Shown here: piece by piece, positions 48,024 through 60,974 of the stretch | How positions within the stretch are numbered: position 1 is the stretch's first letter | How the letters are laid out: each line of letters starts with the position of its first letter | DNA from: Platycnemis pennipes | Taxonomy: Eukaryota > Arthropoda > Insecta > Odonata > Platycnemididae | Assembly (NCBI GenBank): GCA_933228895.1 | Contig: OW121848.1 | Location: forward strand, 99,901,470 to 99,965,469 | Length of the DNA: 64,000 nt | Reading direction: 5' to 3' | The notes under the pieces: generated by a model | Seen by the model: the letters and a program-made list of their open reading frames with translations, nothing else | Databases searched by the model: none | What the model was told of the DNA's origin: nothing | Position numbers and translations under genes: made by a program

Positions 48024-51000
48024 ATGAATGAACCCAGCCCCAAAGTTCCTTCCACAATAGGCGTGGAAGATGGAAAATGTCTGAAAACTTTTAAGTGCAT
48101 TCAATGCAACAAATACTTTCGGTATCGAAGGCATTACGACAAACATATCGAAGGACACGAACAGAATAATTGTAAACACTGTGGTGAATTGTTTACAGTT
48201 CGTAAGGAGCTTGCCACACACCTTTACAATCTACACAAAATAGAATTGAAGGCACCGAAGCTCTGTTGTCAGTACTGTGACCGTAGTTTTGCGAAGAAGT
48301 CGTCACTTAATCAGCATTACCAGCTTCATGCTAAGGATCGACATGTGTGTCTTTATTGTGGAGTATTTTTTATTGAATTCAATGACTACGCCAAGCATCA
48401 GGAGAAACATAAGTACGAGAAACCTTACAAATGTGGAAAATGTGGAGAACGGTTTTCTAGACGTCAACAGTACTTGGTGCATATGAAGGTAAAATTATTG
48501 TTGTGTGCTTTTTACATCTCGACACTTGCAATAATTTTTATCAATTTTAGGGACATGAAAAATACAAGTGCCTTACTTGTGAAGAAAGCTTTTCTGCCCT
48601 GAATAAATTGACGGAACACAGAAGAAAAGGTCATAATATAGAGCACATTGAGACCAAATATGTTTGTGATAAGTGCAAGAGGGCTTTTCATCTCCAGAGA
48701 GCATTGGTGCTTCATCAAAGGGTGCACAAAGGTATCTTTATAATTGATATGTATGATGCTACTGCCGTTTGCATAACATGGGTATCAGGAACTATTGACC
48801 ACCATACCGCAGAAATTATGACGAGGGTCCTCTAGGAAATGGGGTGTGCTCCAAGAAAACTTATTCTTGGGTACTACTGGTGAGTCACCACATTTTGCCA
48901 TTTGAACTTTTCCTCATAGTGATCGTAGAAGATGAATAGATGTTAGCCTACCCCATGTTTTAGTTGGAACGAATAGGAGGTTCTTCAAAACAGACCTTAT
49001 TTGGGTATTGATACGCCCCTTCACATTTTCTCATGGAATTGCAGTTTTTAAATATGAGCATGTAATGTAGTTGTTCTTAGACATATTTTAAAGCGATTAT
49101 TCAAAAGTTACAGCTGTTTGCAAGAAGTACTACCATGATAATAATTGGCTGCATCTTCCTCTATCTCATGTTTCTGGACGTCTAGATTCTCCATTTTCCA
49201 TCCTAACCTGGACATTCTGAACCATACCCATGTTTTTTTAGCTATCTGTTTCTGCCATTTAGTCCTTTCATCAGTGCATTAATTTACCATTGTCTTTGCA
49301 CCTTGTCAATTTCCTTCTTCAATGAAAATTCAGTTGGCATTGTAAAATTCCACTGAATAATTTACTGAGTACAAAATATTTTTCAACGCATTGGTGTACC
49401 TGATGATGATGCCAATGCATTCAAAACTAGTTTGCTTGCAATAAATTATTTAGTGGAGGAATTTTACCTTTTTTAAAATAATTCATCTTGCATCTCTTTC
49501 TTGAAACCAAATTGATCGTCAGCCAAGAGTTTGCTGTGGTAACTATGCCAGCGACAGGCTATGGTCATAATTTAATTTCCTATTCAACCATGTATCTAGT
49601 GTATATCTTAGTGTTTCATTTTTTTGTTAGATGGTGCAATAAACCTAGGCAGGTGGGGCACAAAAGGAAAACAAATTTTGTGACTAATCTACTGGGACTT
49701 ATTTGTCTTTTTCTCCAACCATCACCTTGTAATTCCTAGGGAAACCATAATGTGGAAATTGTATTCAATAGAAGTTTTAAGGTAAACACTACCCTGACTT
49801 GAGTGATAACACATGGTGAAAAGTTTAGAGTATATTTCTTGATATTTATTAGCCCAGGATATTATTTGTACTTACTTTTTGACTAGAATGGTTACTTATT
49901 GAGTAACTTAGAAGAATTTGTATTAATTGGAATATTTGTGGACAAACTTTTTTGTTTTGTGATATATGATTGTATGCCATGTAATGGTTGGCAGTGCTGC
50001 TGTTTATTTAGATAGAAAACTCCTCAGTCCCTTTATGCCTTTGTCATTACAATTTGTTGACCTATCTGAATTCTTGGAAATTTATATCACTATCCTACCT
50101 TAACCCTTTCAATGTTGAGCCTTCACTTGTTGACCTTTCCCTCTGACCGACTGCGGTTTTTTGGGGTTTTCACTAATACATTAAATAAGGTGCGCCAAAG
50201 ACTGACTTTCCCCAAGTGATGGGTGGTGTCTCACTGACAACTGTAAGCCTGCTTGGGCTCGTCAGAATGGCTGTGATGCAGTGGCACCGTTTATAAGGAG
50301 CTGAGTGCTGGATGTGAATTCACATCCACTACAAGCGGGTGGGGCTTTCCAGAAAGGGTTAAGGCCGGTACAGCAGATCCTTGTGTTTTCAACTATGGTG
50401 GATGGGAAAATTATATTTTAACCCTTTCTTTACTGATGGGACTTTTTAGAGCTTTTTTTATTTTATGACTGTTGACAATCACGAACAGTTCCAAACAAGA
50501 ACTATATAACGTCAACAATTACCAAGGTTCTGGTGCTTCAACTGTTCTCAACTCCCTCCCTCAGTTATTGGTCTAAACCCTCACACCTCTGGAAAGAAAT
50601 CTTCTGTAATGGCTTGGTGAGGATATGTGCAATCAGGTTCTCTGACTCAATTTAATTCACCCCGACAATCCCATCATTGATCTTCCCGATTATGAAATGG
50701 TATCTTATTTGGACATGCTTCATCCTCCTATTGCTAGCTGGATTTTTCGCTACTAGTTTCACTGATTGGTTGTCCTTCATGATGGCCATTGGCTCTCTGA
50801 ATGACACATTTAGGTCCTCTAGCAACTGCTTCAGCCAGCATGCTTCACTTGCAGCAAGACTAAGACCATATATTTAGTCTCAATAGATGATAGGGCAATT
50901 CTATTCTACTTTTTTGTTGCCCATTTGACGGTTGACCCAAACATCTCGAAGACATATCCCTCAATTGACTTTCTGTTGGTTATGTCACCTGCCCAATCTG

Positions 51001-54000
51001 CGGAAACACACCCAATTAAAGTCTCTTCTTTCTTTCTTTTGAATTCAAGGCCAAAGTCCAATGTCCCCTTTATACCTGAGAACTTTTTAGGGCCACACAC
51101 AGGTTTTCACCTACCTGGGATTGGAAATGGCTCAAGTTTCAAACCAACAGCAAATCATAAGTCTGGTCTTGATCCAATTACCTGCTGCATACATTAGGCT
51201 TCCTATTAATTCTTTACATAGCTTTTTCAGTTGCTCATTTTCTAATTTCTCATAAATCTGAAATTATTCCTTTGGGGTAGCTACTGTTTTGTAATCCTCC
51301 ATGTGAAATCTTTTCAGAACTCCCCTTAGATACTCTGATTGGTCTAATGTAAGCAAACTTTTCTTTTCATCTTCCACAATCTTTAAACCCAAATATGTAC
51401 TGGCCCTTCCCATATCCTTCATTTTGAAGTTTCTTGTTATGTCTTCCTTAATGCTTTTAATATCTTCTTTACAGGTTCCTAATATTAACAGATCACATAC
51501 ATTCAGTACAATAATTAGTTTTCTGCTCCCCTCGATTTTTGTGTGCAGGCAGTAGTCATTTTTAGGACGTATAAATCCTTGCTTCTCCATGTATGCATTT
51601 AATGTTTCATTCCAATGCCTCAGGAATGTTTTCAACCCATAAATTAATTGTTAAGCTTTCCTAATTTTCCATCTGCTATTTCAACAAATACGTGATCTTG
51701 AATCTCATCATGCAAGAAGGCATTACAAACATCCATTGTAATACTGTCGTCTCATACTGATTTCCCACAGCCTGAAGAATTATCAGTGTAGCTAGTTTGG
51801 CAACTGGTGCACATATCTCTTTGTTGTCCAGCCCTGAGGCCTCTTATTTTTGATGCCTCTCGCCACCAGACTTGCTTGGTCTTACACTTTACCTACTTCA
51901 TCTATCTTCTTACCGAAGACCCATTTCAAGTCAGTCAGGTATGCAACCTCTGGCCTGTTTACTTCAGTCCATGTATTGTTTTCCTTCAATACTTGTAATT
52001 CCTCATTGATTGTCATCTTCCACTCCTTCATTGTGATCGTTTCTGCATAAGTCATTTCTTCACTTTCAACAAACATAGCTGTAAAACCTGTTTCATAGTC
52101 ACCTATGTAGTTACTCCAGTTTTTTTTTTATTTTTCTCTTGTTTCTTCTTTTATTGATGTCATTTTCCACATTTTCGTTGAATGCAGTAGCATCTGTTTG
52201 AGGTGTTACTTTCTCTGCATTGGCCTCTTCTACATCAAGCTACTCTTGAATAGATCCTTCTCTTTCTTGCTCAACAAGGTCATCATGAATAGTGCCTTCT
52301 GGTCTATTCTCAGCTTCGTTTGACCTTTTTAACTTCTTACTTCTTCCTAATCTCCATTTTCATCCATCTTGTCTTTTTCCCTCGTTGCCCTATATGGATT
52401 GAAGGCTGCATTTAGGATGCTATCAACCTTGTTTTCTTTCTGGTAGAAGACTGTATCCTTTTGAGACATCACTGTAACCACAAAAATATGACCTTTCTGC
52501 TTTTGTGGTCCCATTTCTTCCATTTTTATTTAGGTAAGTGGATGTAGACTATTGCACCAATAATCTCTTTCCAGAGACTTATTCTTCATAAATAAACAGT
52601 TAGTTATCTTGAGGCATGATCTTTCAACAGAAGAAAGTATCATGATCCTCCAACTGACTCCTCCATAGGCCCACAAACGTCTGCATGTATTAGGTCTCCA
52701 ATTTCCTTAATCTTTGTAGTGCAGTTTCCAAAACTATCTTTGTGCAACTTTCCCTTTTATGCATGGCTCACAGAAGAATGGTCGTAACAATCTATATTTT
52801 CTTTTCTAAGTAATATTTTCACCTGTGCTTTATTCAGGTGTCCCAGCCTTTCATGCCACTCCATCAAATTAGCTTTCTTCTCTCTGGCTATCAGAACAGT
52901 CCCGTGCTTAGATTTCATCATCTTCCGGTACATGTTTCCATTCCTCTCTAATGGCACATATCTCATTCCTCTTATTCAATAGAGAACAACCTGCCTCATT
53001 TACCTGAATGTTTTATCCCAATTTTGCAATTGCACCAATTGAAAATAAGTTGGCCTCTAACTCTGGGGTGTAAAGACCTTCATTCATCTCAGAGAGCTGC
53101 CACATTTTCCCTTCAAACGTAAAAAATTCAATTTTTCCTATTTCTTCTGCTTTCATTAGTTTTCCATTGGATGCTTTGGCTTTATTATGAGCTTCCCTCA
53201 GTTCTGTAAACCATATCCGGTTTCGACACGTTTTGACTTGCTGCACTGTCCATATACCATTCTGATGGAGTTAGTTCTTCAAAAGAGATAAATGCTTGCT
53301 TTAAATTCCAGTTGCTTTCCTCCATTTTATTTGAATCTTTTCTCACTGACCCATTTCTGAACCAACAATCCTTTATTACATGCCCCTTTTTCTTTCAATG
53401 ATAGCAAAGGCTGTTCTTGCAATCAATTTTAAGAAGCCCACTTTGTCACTCTCAAAACATTAAATTTCTTGCCTCTTGTTTGTTACATAGTCTTTTGTTT
53501 CCTGGTACACAATACAATGCCTTTCAGAGTACAATGTGCAACTTGGTTTACTTTGTGTCTCTGTTGATTTAAGTGTTTCTTTCTCGGTAATTAGCCAGCT
53601 CATCAGGTTATTTTGTTTCTGTTCTTCAGCAGGAATGCTTTGCCATGCCGAACTGAAATGTTTAAATTCCTCTAGAAGAGCCATAATGATTTTTGTCTGA
53701 ATCACAAGTTCAGGTATTTTCTCCTGCTAGATTTTATTTATTTACGATTCCTTCAATTTTGGTTGTGAATGATGCCATTTTTTTTCTCGAAACTCAAATT
53801 TGGATTAAAAAATTTGACTAAAATTTGACTAAAAACTCTCCTCAATAATACTAAAGACAAGACGAATAAGTTAGAGGGTAGTGGGATCTACAAAATGACG
53901 TGCAATGATTGCGATGCCATTTACGTGGGACAGATGGGTAGGGCATTCCTGACCAGCGCAGAAGAGCACAAGAGATGCTATCGCAATGGGTTGTTAAACC

Positions 54001-57000
54001 AATCCCACTTTGCGAAGCACCTGTGGGAAGCCGGACACAACAGTGACTTCGTCCCCAAGATTCTGCATCACTCCAAAAAAGGGAAAAAGATGGATGTACT
54101 GGAAGAATTGGAGATTAAGAGAAATTTGAATGAGGGACAAATACTGAACGACATTGTTTTTAAAAAGCACTCACCCCTCCTAATCGCCGCACTATCCTTC
54201 CACAATGTAACCCCCACCGGACAGTGACCCCCCATCCCCCCCAGCCCGTTGGCTGTTCCTGCAACCCATTCAAAAACAACAAAGTCACACAACGTAACCC
54301 CTCCCCCCGTCCTCTCCCTTCACCCTTAGCCAAAGTGTATATATATCCGGTAGTCATGCATAAAACTTTGTACTTGAAGATGACGCCTTAGTGTCGAAAC
54401 GCGTGGTACCAACAAATAAAAGTCTGTGAAAATTTACATAGGTTGCATCTTCTTACTCAACATGAATTTTCACCAAGTGAAAGCCGAATCTATCGATTTC
54501 TCAAATTTGGAGTTAAAAAACTTATATAAATATTTAACCCGGTGGAAATCCCGAGAAGACTTCACCAGACTAAAAAACTGTTGATGATGCAGAGATATAG
54601 ATGTGTAATTTCCACTGGTTTATTGCTGGTACAACTGGTTTCAGCTGTTAGGCCATCATCATGCACATACAAATAATTTTTTTTTATGTCAAATGCCTTG
54701 ATTAGTTAGTTAGTTAGGGAACATGCAGAAGAGGGGAGGGAGAAGGAATGTAAGAGTGTGTTGTGGAAAAGGGAATAGGGACAGGTTGAATAGGTTGTGG
54801 GTTTTTCCTGGGTAAAACAACTGGAAGCAGTGGAGGGAGGTTAAAAAAGGTAATATCATTCAGCATTCCTGGGCCCTTGGAATGGAGGCTGATCTCTTGC
54901 TGCTCCCAGGCATTCAGCTTTCTGTCTTTGGGGTCAAATGCAGGATTTGGGGGTTCAAAGGAGCTGTGGTGACCCTCTTCAGTTAGGTGTTGTGTGTCAG
55001 GTTACCTTTTTGGAAGCATTTCCTATGCTCTTTCATGCTTATGGAGAAACTCCTTCCCTTCTGTCATTGTATTAGTTGGGGCAGTCGCCGTGTTTAATTT
55101 TATACTCTCCGCTCTTCCGATTGGGGTCAAAAAGGACTTCAGCATTGGTCAAGGTACTGAAAACTGTGTTCATGTTGCAGAAACAGATTATGAAAAAGTC
55201 TTTCAGGATCAAGTGTGAAATAGCAGAAGAAACATTTCCGTAGAATGGAAATTTAAAATATTTAGTGGGGATGTGATGGCTGGATAACAAGGGAGTAAGT
55301 TGACGGATGGCCTTTTGTCTTAGTTTTATTGTTAAAATATTATCCACAATGGCTTCGTCATATCCGTTATTAAAGGCAATCTGTTTTAAAATTTGGATTT
55401 CCATGTCAAAGCATTGGGGGGAGGGAGATAGGGGGGGAGGGCAATGTTGATTAAGCGGTGGACCATGGAATGGAAAATGACACATTTATGGGCGTGGGGA
55501 TGGAATGAGCCACTGGGTATAAAATCATCAGTGTTCGTTGGTTTCCTATAGATGGAGAACCTGTGTCTATTGTCCTCCAAAGTTATGGTCAGGTCTAAAA
55601 AGTTTAAAATTGTCCCTCCAATTTCCATGATTATTTGTACTTTAGGATGTATTGTACTGTTCAACTACTGTTCAAAAAGGATAAAAATTGTTCCTACTGC
55701 TGTTTACTATCTACCAGTTTAAAGACACAAAATATCATCTACATATCTATACCATTAGAGTATTGTTTAGGGAATTGAATAACTTATGTTCCCAATGGTC
55801 CATGAAAACTTCAGCTAATAAGGGTGAGAGTGGGCAACCCATAGCCAGCCCATCCATTTGACAGTAATTCTGTCCATTGAACAAAAGTTAATTTTGTGCA
55901 GTACACACATTTATCAGACGTAGAAGCTCTGCTTATTAGAAACATACTCTATTGTGTTTTTGATTACTGAAAGTTTGTCTTCTGTTTTTGCGGAAGAATA
56001 AGTTGTAGTAATGGGAAATGGGGTTAAAAATGGAGTAAAATGGTTTATTCATGAGCTATTTTTTAATTGCAACCGGAAGGGAAGTAATTTACAGAATCAT
56101 TTTACAGAAGAATTTGAACTTAACGGCGTAGCGGCGCAGCACACAGCACCACTAGTAACGGAAGGACGAAATATCACTCGTGATCTTTTCAGCGATTGCG
56201 ATTTTCAACCGCGATAGACACTCCCTATCATTTTGCCGGGAAAATATTCCTACAATTAAATGAATGCGTATAGAACGCGATTAATAATTTAGGAACTACT
56301 GCGGGATTATATTTAAGCTTTACCGAAGTTCATATTGTGAAGAATGAAAATGAATTTTTACCCAGACATTACGAAATGTTAAAAATACATTAACTGAACT
56401 GGTGGACGATAGCAGGGGATCATTCGTCAAACCATCGTGCTGCATTAATTCAAGTTTTACTACAAAACAAAACTTATTGAAAGTAGTTTTGTCACGTGAA
56501 AACAGCATTAAATAAATATAATTATTTTGTTGAGAAATTTTTTGCTGTTGGATAACTGCTTGCGCTGGCGACCAGCGAGGTAGCTCAATATTCTCATGTG
56601 TTGTTAATGTTATCCTTAATTACCCCGGAACGTAAATTTTATTTACTTGGAAATGGGAAATGGATGTGAATTACAATATTTTCAGATGACTCGAGGGTTT
56701 TCAGATTTCTTCCGCGTTGGTTCATCCCTCTGGATGACAGTTTCGTCGGCATTCTAGATGCCATTTTCATGTCCGTAGATCGCGTCCCATCAAATTTCCT
56801 ATATCTTCATCCTATATATTTCTCATATCTTCGTACTATATATTTCCTATACTTCTGACCTGAAGATGCCGTCTGGAATGCTGGTGAAACTGTCGTGTAG
56901 TAAGATGAACCAATGAGGAAAAAAAAGGAAACCCTCGAGTAATCTTCTAATCGCCGCTGGAGCCTTCGTAGCATCTAGCATATTTTAAAATTAGGTGTAA

Positions 57001-60000
57001 ATAAAAATTGTGGATTCTCATGATGCAACTCGCACTAATGTAGTGAAACATCTAAGATTACCGGTCTCTACAATGGATGCAATTATGAAAAATCGCGATG
57101 TGATTCCGAAACATGCTAGCTAGTGCAGACATTGTCGAAAAAGAGAAATGGTCAAGAAATCATTATATGAAGGAATACCAACTTTAAAAGTGGTTTTTAA
57201 GTTCTAGATCATCCTATATCATCGTGAATGGCTACATCATAAGAGGAAAGGCATTGCATAATGTATAATTTTGGGAATTATGGATTTGACAACCTCCAAT
57301 GGTTGGTTGGGTTGGTCGAAACATTGGTAGAAATATATTGTACAAAAATAAATCAGGACAACTCTGTACTTTAAAAAATAATTAATAATATTGCTCTAAT
57401 TCAGTTTATCAGCGTTTCTTATTTATATATTTACTTTATACATATTGTTAAAGTATGCATGTGAAACTGAAAATCGACCTTTTCCCACATTTTACGCTTT
57501 TCTAGCGGTCTCTATAAAAGCGTAAATAAGGGGTTTTACTGTATAAATCTTTATTATGAATGATTTGTAAATCATCCTAATTTAATGCAGGGTAAATACA
57601 TGCAATGTTTAGTGATATGGGAAATTAAATAATTGTCAGGTTAGTTAGTTTTTCATGGGAGGCAACCGTCAGCTGAGATAATTTGCGCCATGTAGGATAG
57701 GTGGTAATTAGGTAATGGTGGGAGTTTTCTGGGAATGGAGGAAGGGTGGATAGAAACCTGGCATCGGCAATAGACTTCTCTTAATGACAGGCACCTAGGG
57801 GACTACAGCTTAACATCCCATCTGATGGACTGAGTACTGAACCTGAAATGCACTCCACTAGGCACTCAAGTAGGGACCGGTTTGCAATTAAAAAATCGAA
57901 CACTGCTGGGAATCATACCTGGGCCCTTGGGATGGGAGGCCAGTACCCTAGCCACCACACCAACCCAATCTCCGTAGATAATTGTTGTTCCTCATAAAAC
58001 ATCAAGCATAAATACAGTGATACCTCAGCTAACAAGTAACCTGGCTAATGAGTTTTTTGAGTAACGAGGATAGTTTTGCTGAATTTCAGTCTCGGGTAAC
58101 AAATTTGGATTCGACCTACAAACGATTTAGTGGATGAGAATGATAACATAATGCAGCCACTTTGGGAGCTGAACTCAGGGGCATCATTTTTATAATCAGT
58201 GAACTGTGAGGTTGATCTTGACTTTATATAGACTTCATAAGAACAAAAGAGATTTGATCTATTGGGCTAAGAATTAATGTTCAAAGAGAAGAAAAACTGT
58301 TCTAAAGTACAATTCCTGCATCATGACAAAGGGAACTACCATCAAACTAGGATCTAGGGAATACACAATAATCAATATGGAACAGCCCAGTATAGATCAA
58401 AGAATTTTTATGATTTCATATTATAAAAACCATTTTACTACATTTTTTGCACAGGATTTACACCCAGTCAATTTGCTTTGTATCATGTAGGTTATAATGT
58501 AGATAATTTATCGTGTATGTAGGATCAGCAATTCTAGCATTGCCATTACTGGTGGTATATTAAATTTAATCAAACCAGGTGATTTGGTCCTTGTCATATA
58601 GAGCTCTTGAGGAAGTCAGTCCAATGTTGAGGACAATGTAATAATTCCTCCAAATCTTAATTATGGAGAGCTTACAGAAAACAAAGTATATAGCATATAC
58701 ATACAATGCATAAGAAACACATTCTGCTTCAAGTGTTTGAGAGACACATGCATCCAAAATATATAGATTTAACATTTTTCACAAAGTTTCACAAACTGAG
58801 AAATTTAAACGTAGATACAGCCTATTCTTAGCGAAAACTATATTATATATATAAAAGATATTTGAGCTCATTATTATTGAACCTAATTTATACTCCTACC
58901 TATGATTGAACAATACCTATGTGATGTCGTTTTCAAGGAAAAAAAATAGGCGAATGGAATGAATATGGAATTTTTTAATGAAAAGGATGGAAAAAGGTTG
59001 TCAATTGTAAATGAGTTAATTTCACTGATATACACCTGTTAGCAGCCGTTCAAAGTGGAGTCAAACTGTAGGTGGATACGAATGCCACCAAATGACTCCT
59101 CACCATAAATTTGGCAGCCAGGCATCCCTGACAGCAGACCCGCATAGAGGGCTTATACCATTCTTTATCTTTAAAATGAGTAAAAAATTTTACTGAGGTG
59201 AATACCTATTCATTTCTTCTGAATGGCAAAGTGAATAATGGTATAATGGGCTTAAAATTAATTATTCCTCCGCTAATGGCCTTTGATGAACCTTTATCTT
59301 TGAGAAAAAATTTTTGAATGTTGTAAATTTAGTTATTTTTTATGAAACTTAATGATTTTATGCCGATGGCCATAAAATGTATAGTGTCCTTAGCATTTGG
59401 TCGATACATGTATATTTTATTGTAACATTGAGCAATTATTCCTCAGATCACTATTTCTATAAGTACCTACTCCTATTTTTTGCTACCACCATGCAATTTT
59501 AATCCTTAGTTGACTGTAGATGCTTTGGTTATGGAAAATTTCTTTTCCTTGTAAAATGAAAATCACTGGTTCAGCTAGATACCCTGTTTTAGAACAAAAT
59601 ACACCTTAGAAACCTTGAAGTACATGTGACATGTTGGCACAAAGTTCCTGTGATTTTGTATATGGCATTAAATTTTTTAGATGAATCAATTTGTAATTAA
59701 TTCTTGTCTTGGGTATTGCAGATGAGAAATCTTATAACTGCCTTGACTGTGAAAAAGTCTTCAGCTCCAGAAAATCGTACTCCAAGCACCTGAATTCTCT
59801 AATCCATGGGGGAAGGAAGGAGAAAAACAAGACGAAATTTGGCATATTCATCTGTGATATATGTGGAAAAATGTGCAAAGAGAAGCATGCCCTATCCCTG
59901 CATGTCTCCCGGGTACACAGCCGAGAGGAGCCAATAAAATGTAGTTTTTGTAATTATAAATCGACATCAAAAGCAAATTTGAAGAGGCATATGGAATTCC

Positions 60001-60974
60001 ACATAGAGGATCGCAAATTCATCTGTGAGTGCTGTGGTGCTTCCTTTTACACACTTAGTTCATTGAAAGATCATCGTTTATATGTACATTCTGAAGAGAG
60101 AAATTTTAAATGCTCCAAATGCAGTAAAAGTTTTAAGAGAAAATGTGGCCTTAACCGACACATGCTAAATCATTCAGAGGGTAGACCATATGAATGCCAT
60201 TGTGGTCAGACTTATAAGCGAATGTCGCACCTTAAAAGACACAAGGAATCCTCTCATGGTATCGTTTCTCAGTCTAATAATCTCTGTCGATTGAGATGTG
60301 ACGGTTCTGGAGGTTTTGTGCCAGTTACTGATGATGCTGGTAAATCAAAAAAAAGAACCTCTAGGAATTCAGATAACAGTTCTAAAATGGTCGTGATGAA
60401 TGATGATGGTAAAGAGTTACGGGTAATATCGAATGATTCATGTACTGCTGCGGCGGAATTGGCTTTACCTGACAAGCAGTCCATCTCTGGCTCTCCTGTG
60501 TCTAATATGCATGTAGAACTTAGTATAAGTAGTCCCTCTACCCTCTCTGAACAACCTGATGAACTAAGGTCCATGAAAGAGGGTGATGCGTTGAGATGCT
60601 TGGTATCAGAAAATGGTTTTTTAACACACAGAGCCCACAGAAATCTACCTCAAATTGATAATGAGAATATATTCACCAATGTTTGCTTGCCATCAAGTGC
60701 CTTCTCTGACGTCCCTGTAAACAACTTGTTTAAAACAAAATCTGATAGCATTCAGATTTACTGTCAAAGGGTGGAAGGTCTGTCACATGATGAAGTAGTC
60801 ACACATTCTTCTCAATGTGATCTCACACAGTTAATTCAAGGGTCTGCTAATGGTATACCAATTATTAATTTAGTTCCTGTGGACACATCAGGGAATATTG
60901 TACATGATGAAACCATGGTTCTATTGTGCCTTCCCTCAGTGCCTACAACTGCTGCCAGTGATAACTGTCAGTAA
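48024..60974 (+). CDS. C2H2 zinc-finger protein with 13 fingers
   Basis: The coding exons are 48024-48488, 48551-48731 and 59722-60974. Phases 0 and 1 match, and the second junction restores the linker HQRVHKDEKSYNC. The product has 632 residues. Fingers 1-5 are in exon 1 (from FKCIQCNKYF to YKCGKCGERF, the last completed across the intron as HMK|GH). Fingers 6-7 are in exon 2. Fingers 8-13 are in exon 3 (YNCLDC to YECHCGQTYKRMSHLKRH). The last has a single residue between its cysteines. The C-terminal 240 residues are Ser/Thr/Asn-rich with no known domain. It is probably a nuclear DNA-binding protein. 48024 is the first in-frame ATG after a stop at 48000, but a 5' exon with a further domain could exist. 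The second intron is 11 kb and full of transposons. A polyadenylation signal lies at 61052-61057. Confidence 0.9.
50565..53790 (-). mobile_element. Decayed Ty1/Copia retrotransposon
   Basis: Minus-strand frames occur in Copia order. They are gag (53460-53705), a zinc knuckle near 53360-53410 whose second cysteine codon is a stop (CYH*KKKGHVIKDC), a protease-region frame (53013-53246), GAG-pre-integrase with MEWHERLGHLNKAQVK (52757-52966), an integrase/linker region with many stops, reverse transcriptase with VLNVCDLLILG and YLGLKIVED (51264-51635), RNase H with KRKKEETLIGCVSADWAGD and STVKWATKK (50906-51100), and a terminal ILTKPLQK near 50600. Many frame breaks make it dead. I did not find the LTRs. 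It lies antisense in intron 2 of the zinc-finger gene. Confidence 0.9.
53835..54450 (+). mobile_element. 5'-truncated Penelope-like element (GIY-YIG endonuclease end)
   Basis: One open frame ending at 54227 reads GSGIYKMTCNDCDAIYVGQM (GIY and YVG motifs), then HFAKHLWEAGH, LEELEIKRNL and LNDIVFKKHSPLL. These are typical of the C-terminal GIY-YIG endonuclease of Penelope-like elements. The frame is uninterrupted from about 53835, so this copy is fairly young. About 200 nt of 3' tail follows, including GTGTCGAAACGCGTGGTACC. The reverse transcriptase is missing. Confidence 0.85.
54560..55985 (-). mobile_element. Penelope-like element with decayed RT and endonuclease
   Basis: On the minus strand, LAMGCPLSPLLAEVFMDHWE near 55800-55860 is followed by RYVDDILCL (YVDD at 55734-55745), LNFLDLTITLEDNRHRFSIY and RKPTNTDDFIPSGSFHPHAH in the frame ending at 55386. 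A second frame follows, with FDPNRKSGEYKIKHGDCPN, where the endonuclease GIY has become GEY. Next come HLTEEGHHSSF, AWEQQEISL and GMLNDITFFNLPPLL at 54840-54990, and a 3' tail to about 54560. Several stops and frameshifts are present. It is a different copy from the plus-strand fragment at 53835-54450, and the two 3' ends face each other about 110 bp apart. Confidence 0.85.
56685..56946. repeat. Inverted repeat resembling a Penelope-type tail
   Basis: The left arm 56685-56770 (ACTCGAGGGTTT, TTGGTTCATC, GACAGTTTC, GCATTC-AGA-GCC) mirrors the right arm 56866-56946. Between the arms are short ATATATTTC-TAT repeats. The GAAGATGCCGTCTGGAATGC wording recalls Penelope-like 3' regions. Confidence 0.6.
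57650..57976 (-). repeat. Dispersed SINE-like repeat, copy 2
   Basis: Read on the minus strand from 57976, GGTGTGGTGGCTAGGGTACTGG contains an A-box match, and about 30 nt later GGTATGATTCC resembles a B box. The body then runs through GATGGGATGTTAAGC to GGTTGCCTCC. It is the clearest of three copies (see 1283-1690 and 63830-64000). Confidence 0.65.
58015..58145 (+). mobile_element. Possible pogo/Tigger-type transposon end
   Basis: TA-CAGTGATACCTCAGCTAAC followed by GAGTTTTTTGAGTAACGAGG resembles Tigger-type terminal sequence beside a TA target. No right end or transposase was found. A second pogo-like end (GGGGTTTTACTGTA) lies at about 57531-57544. Confidence 0.35.
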
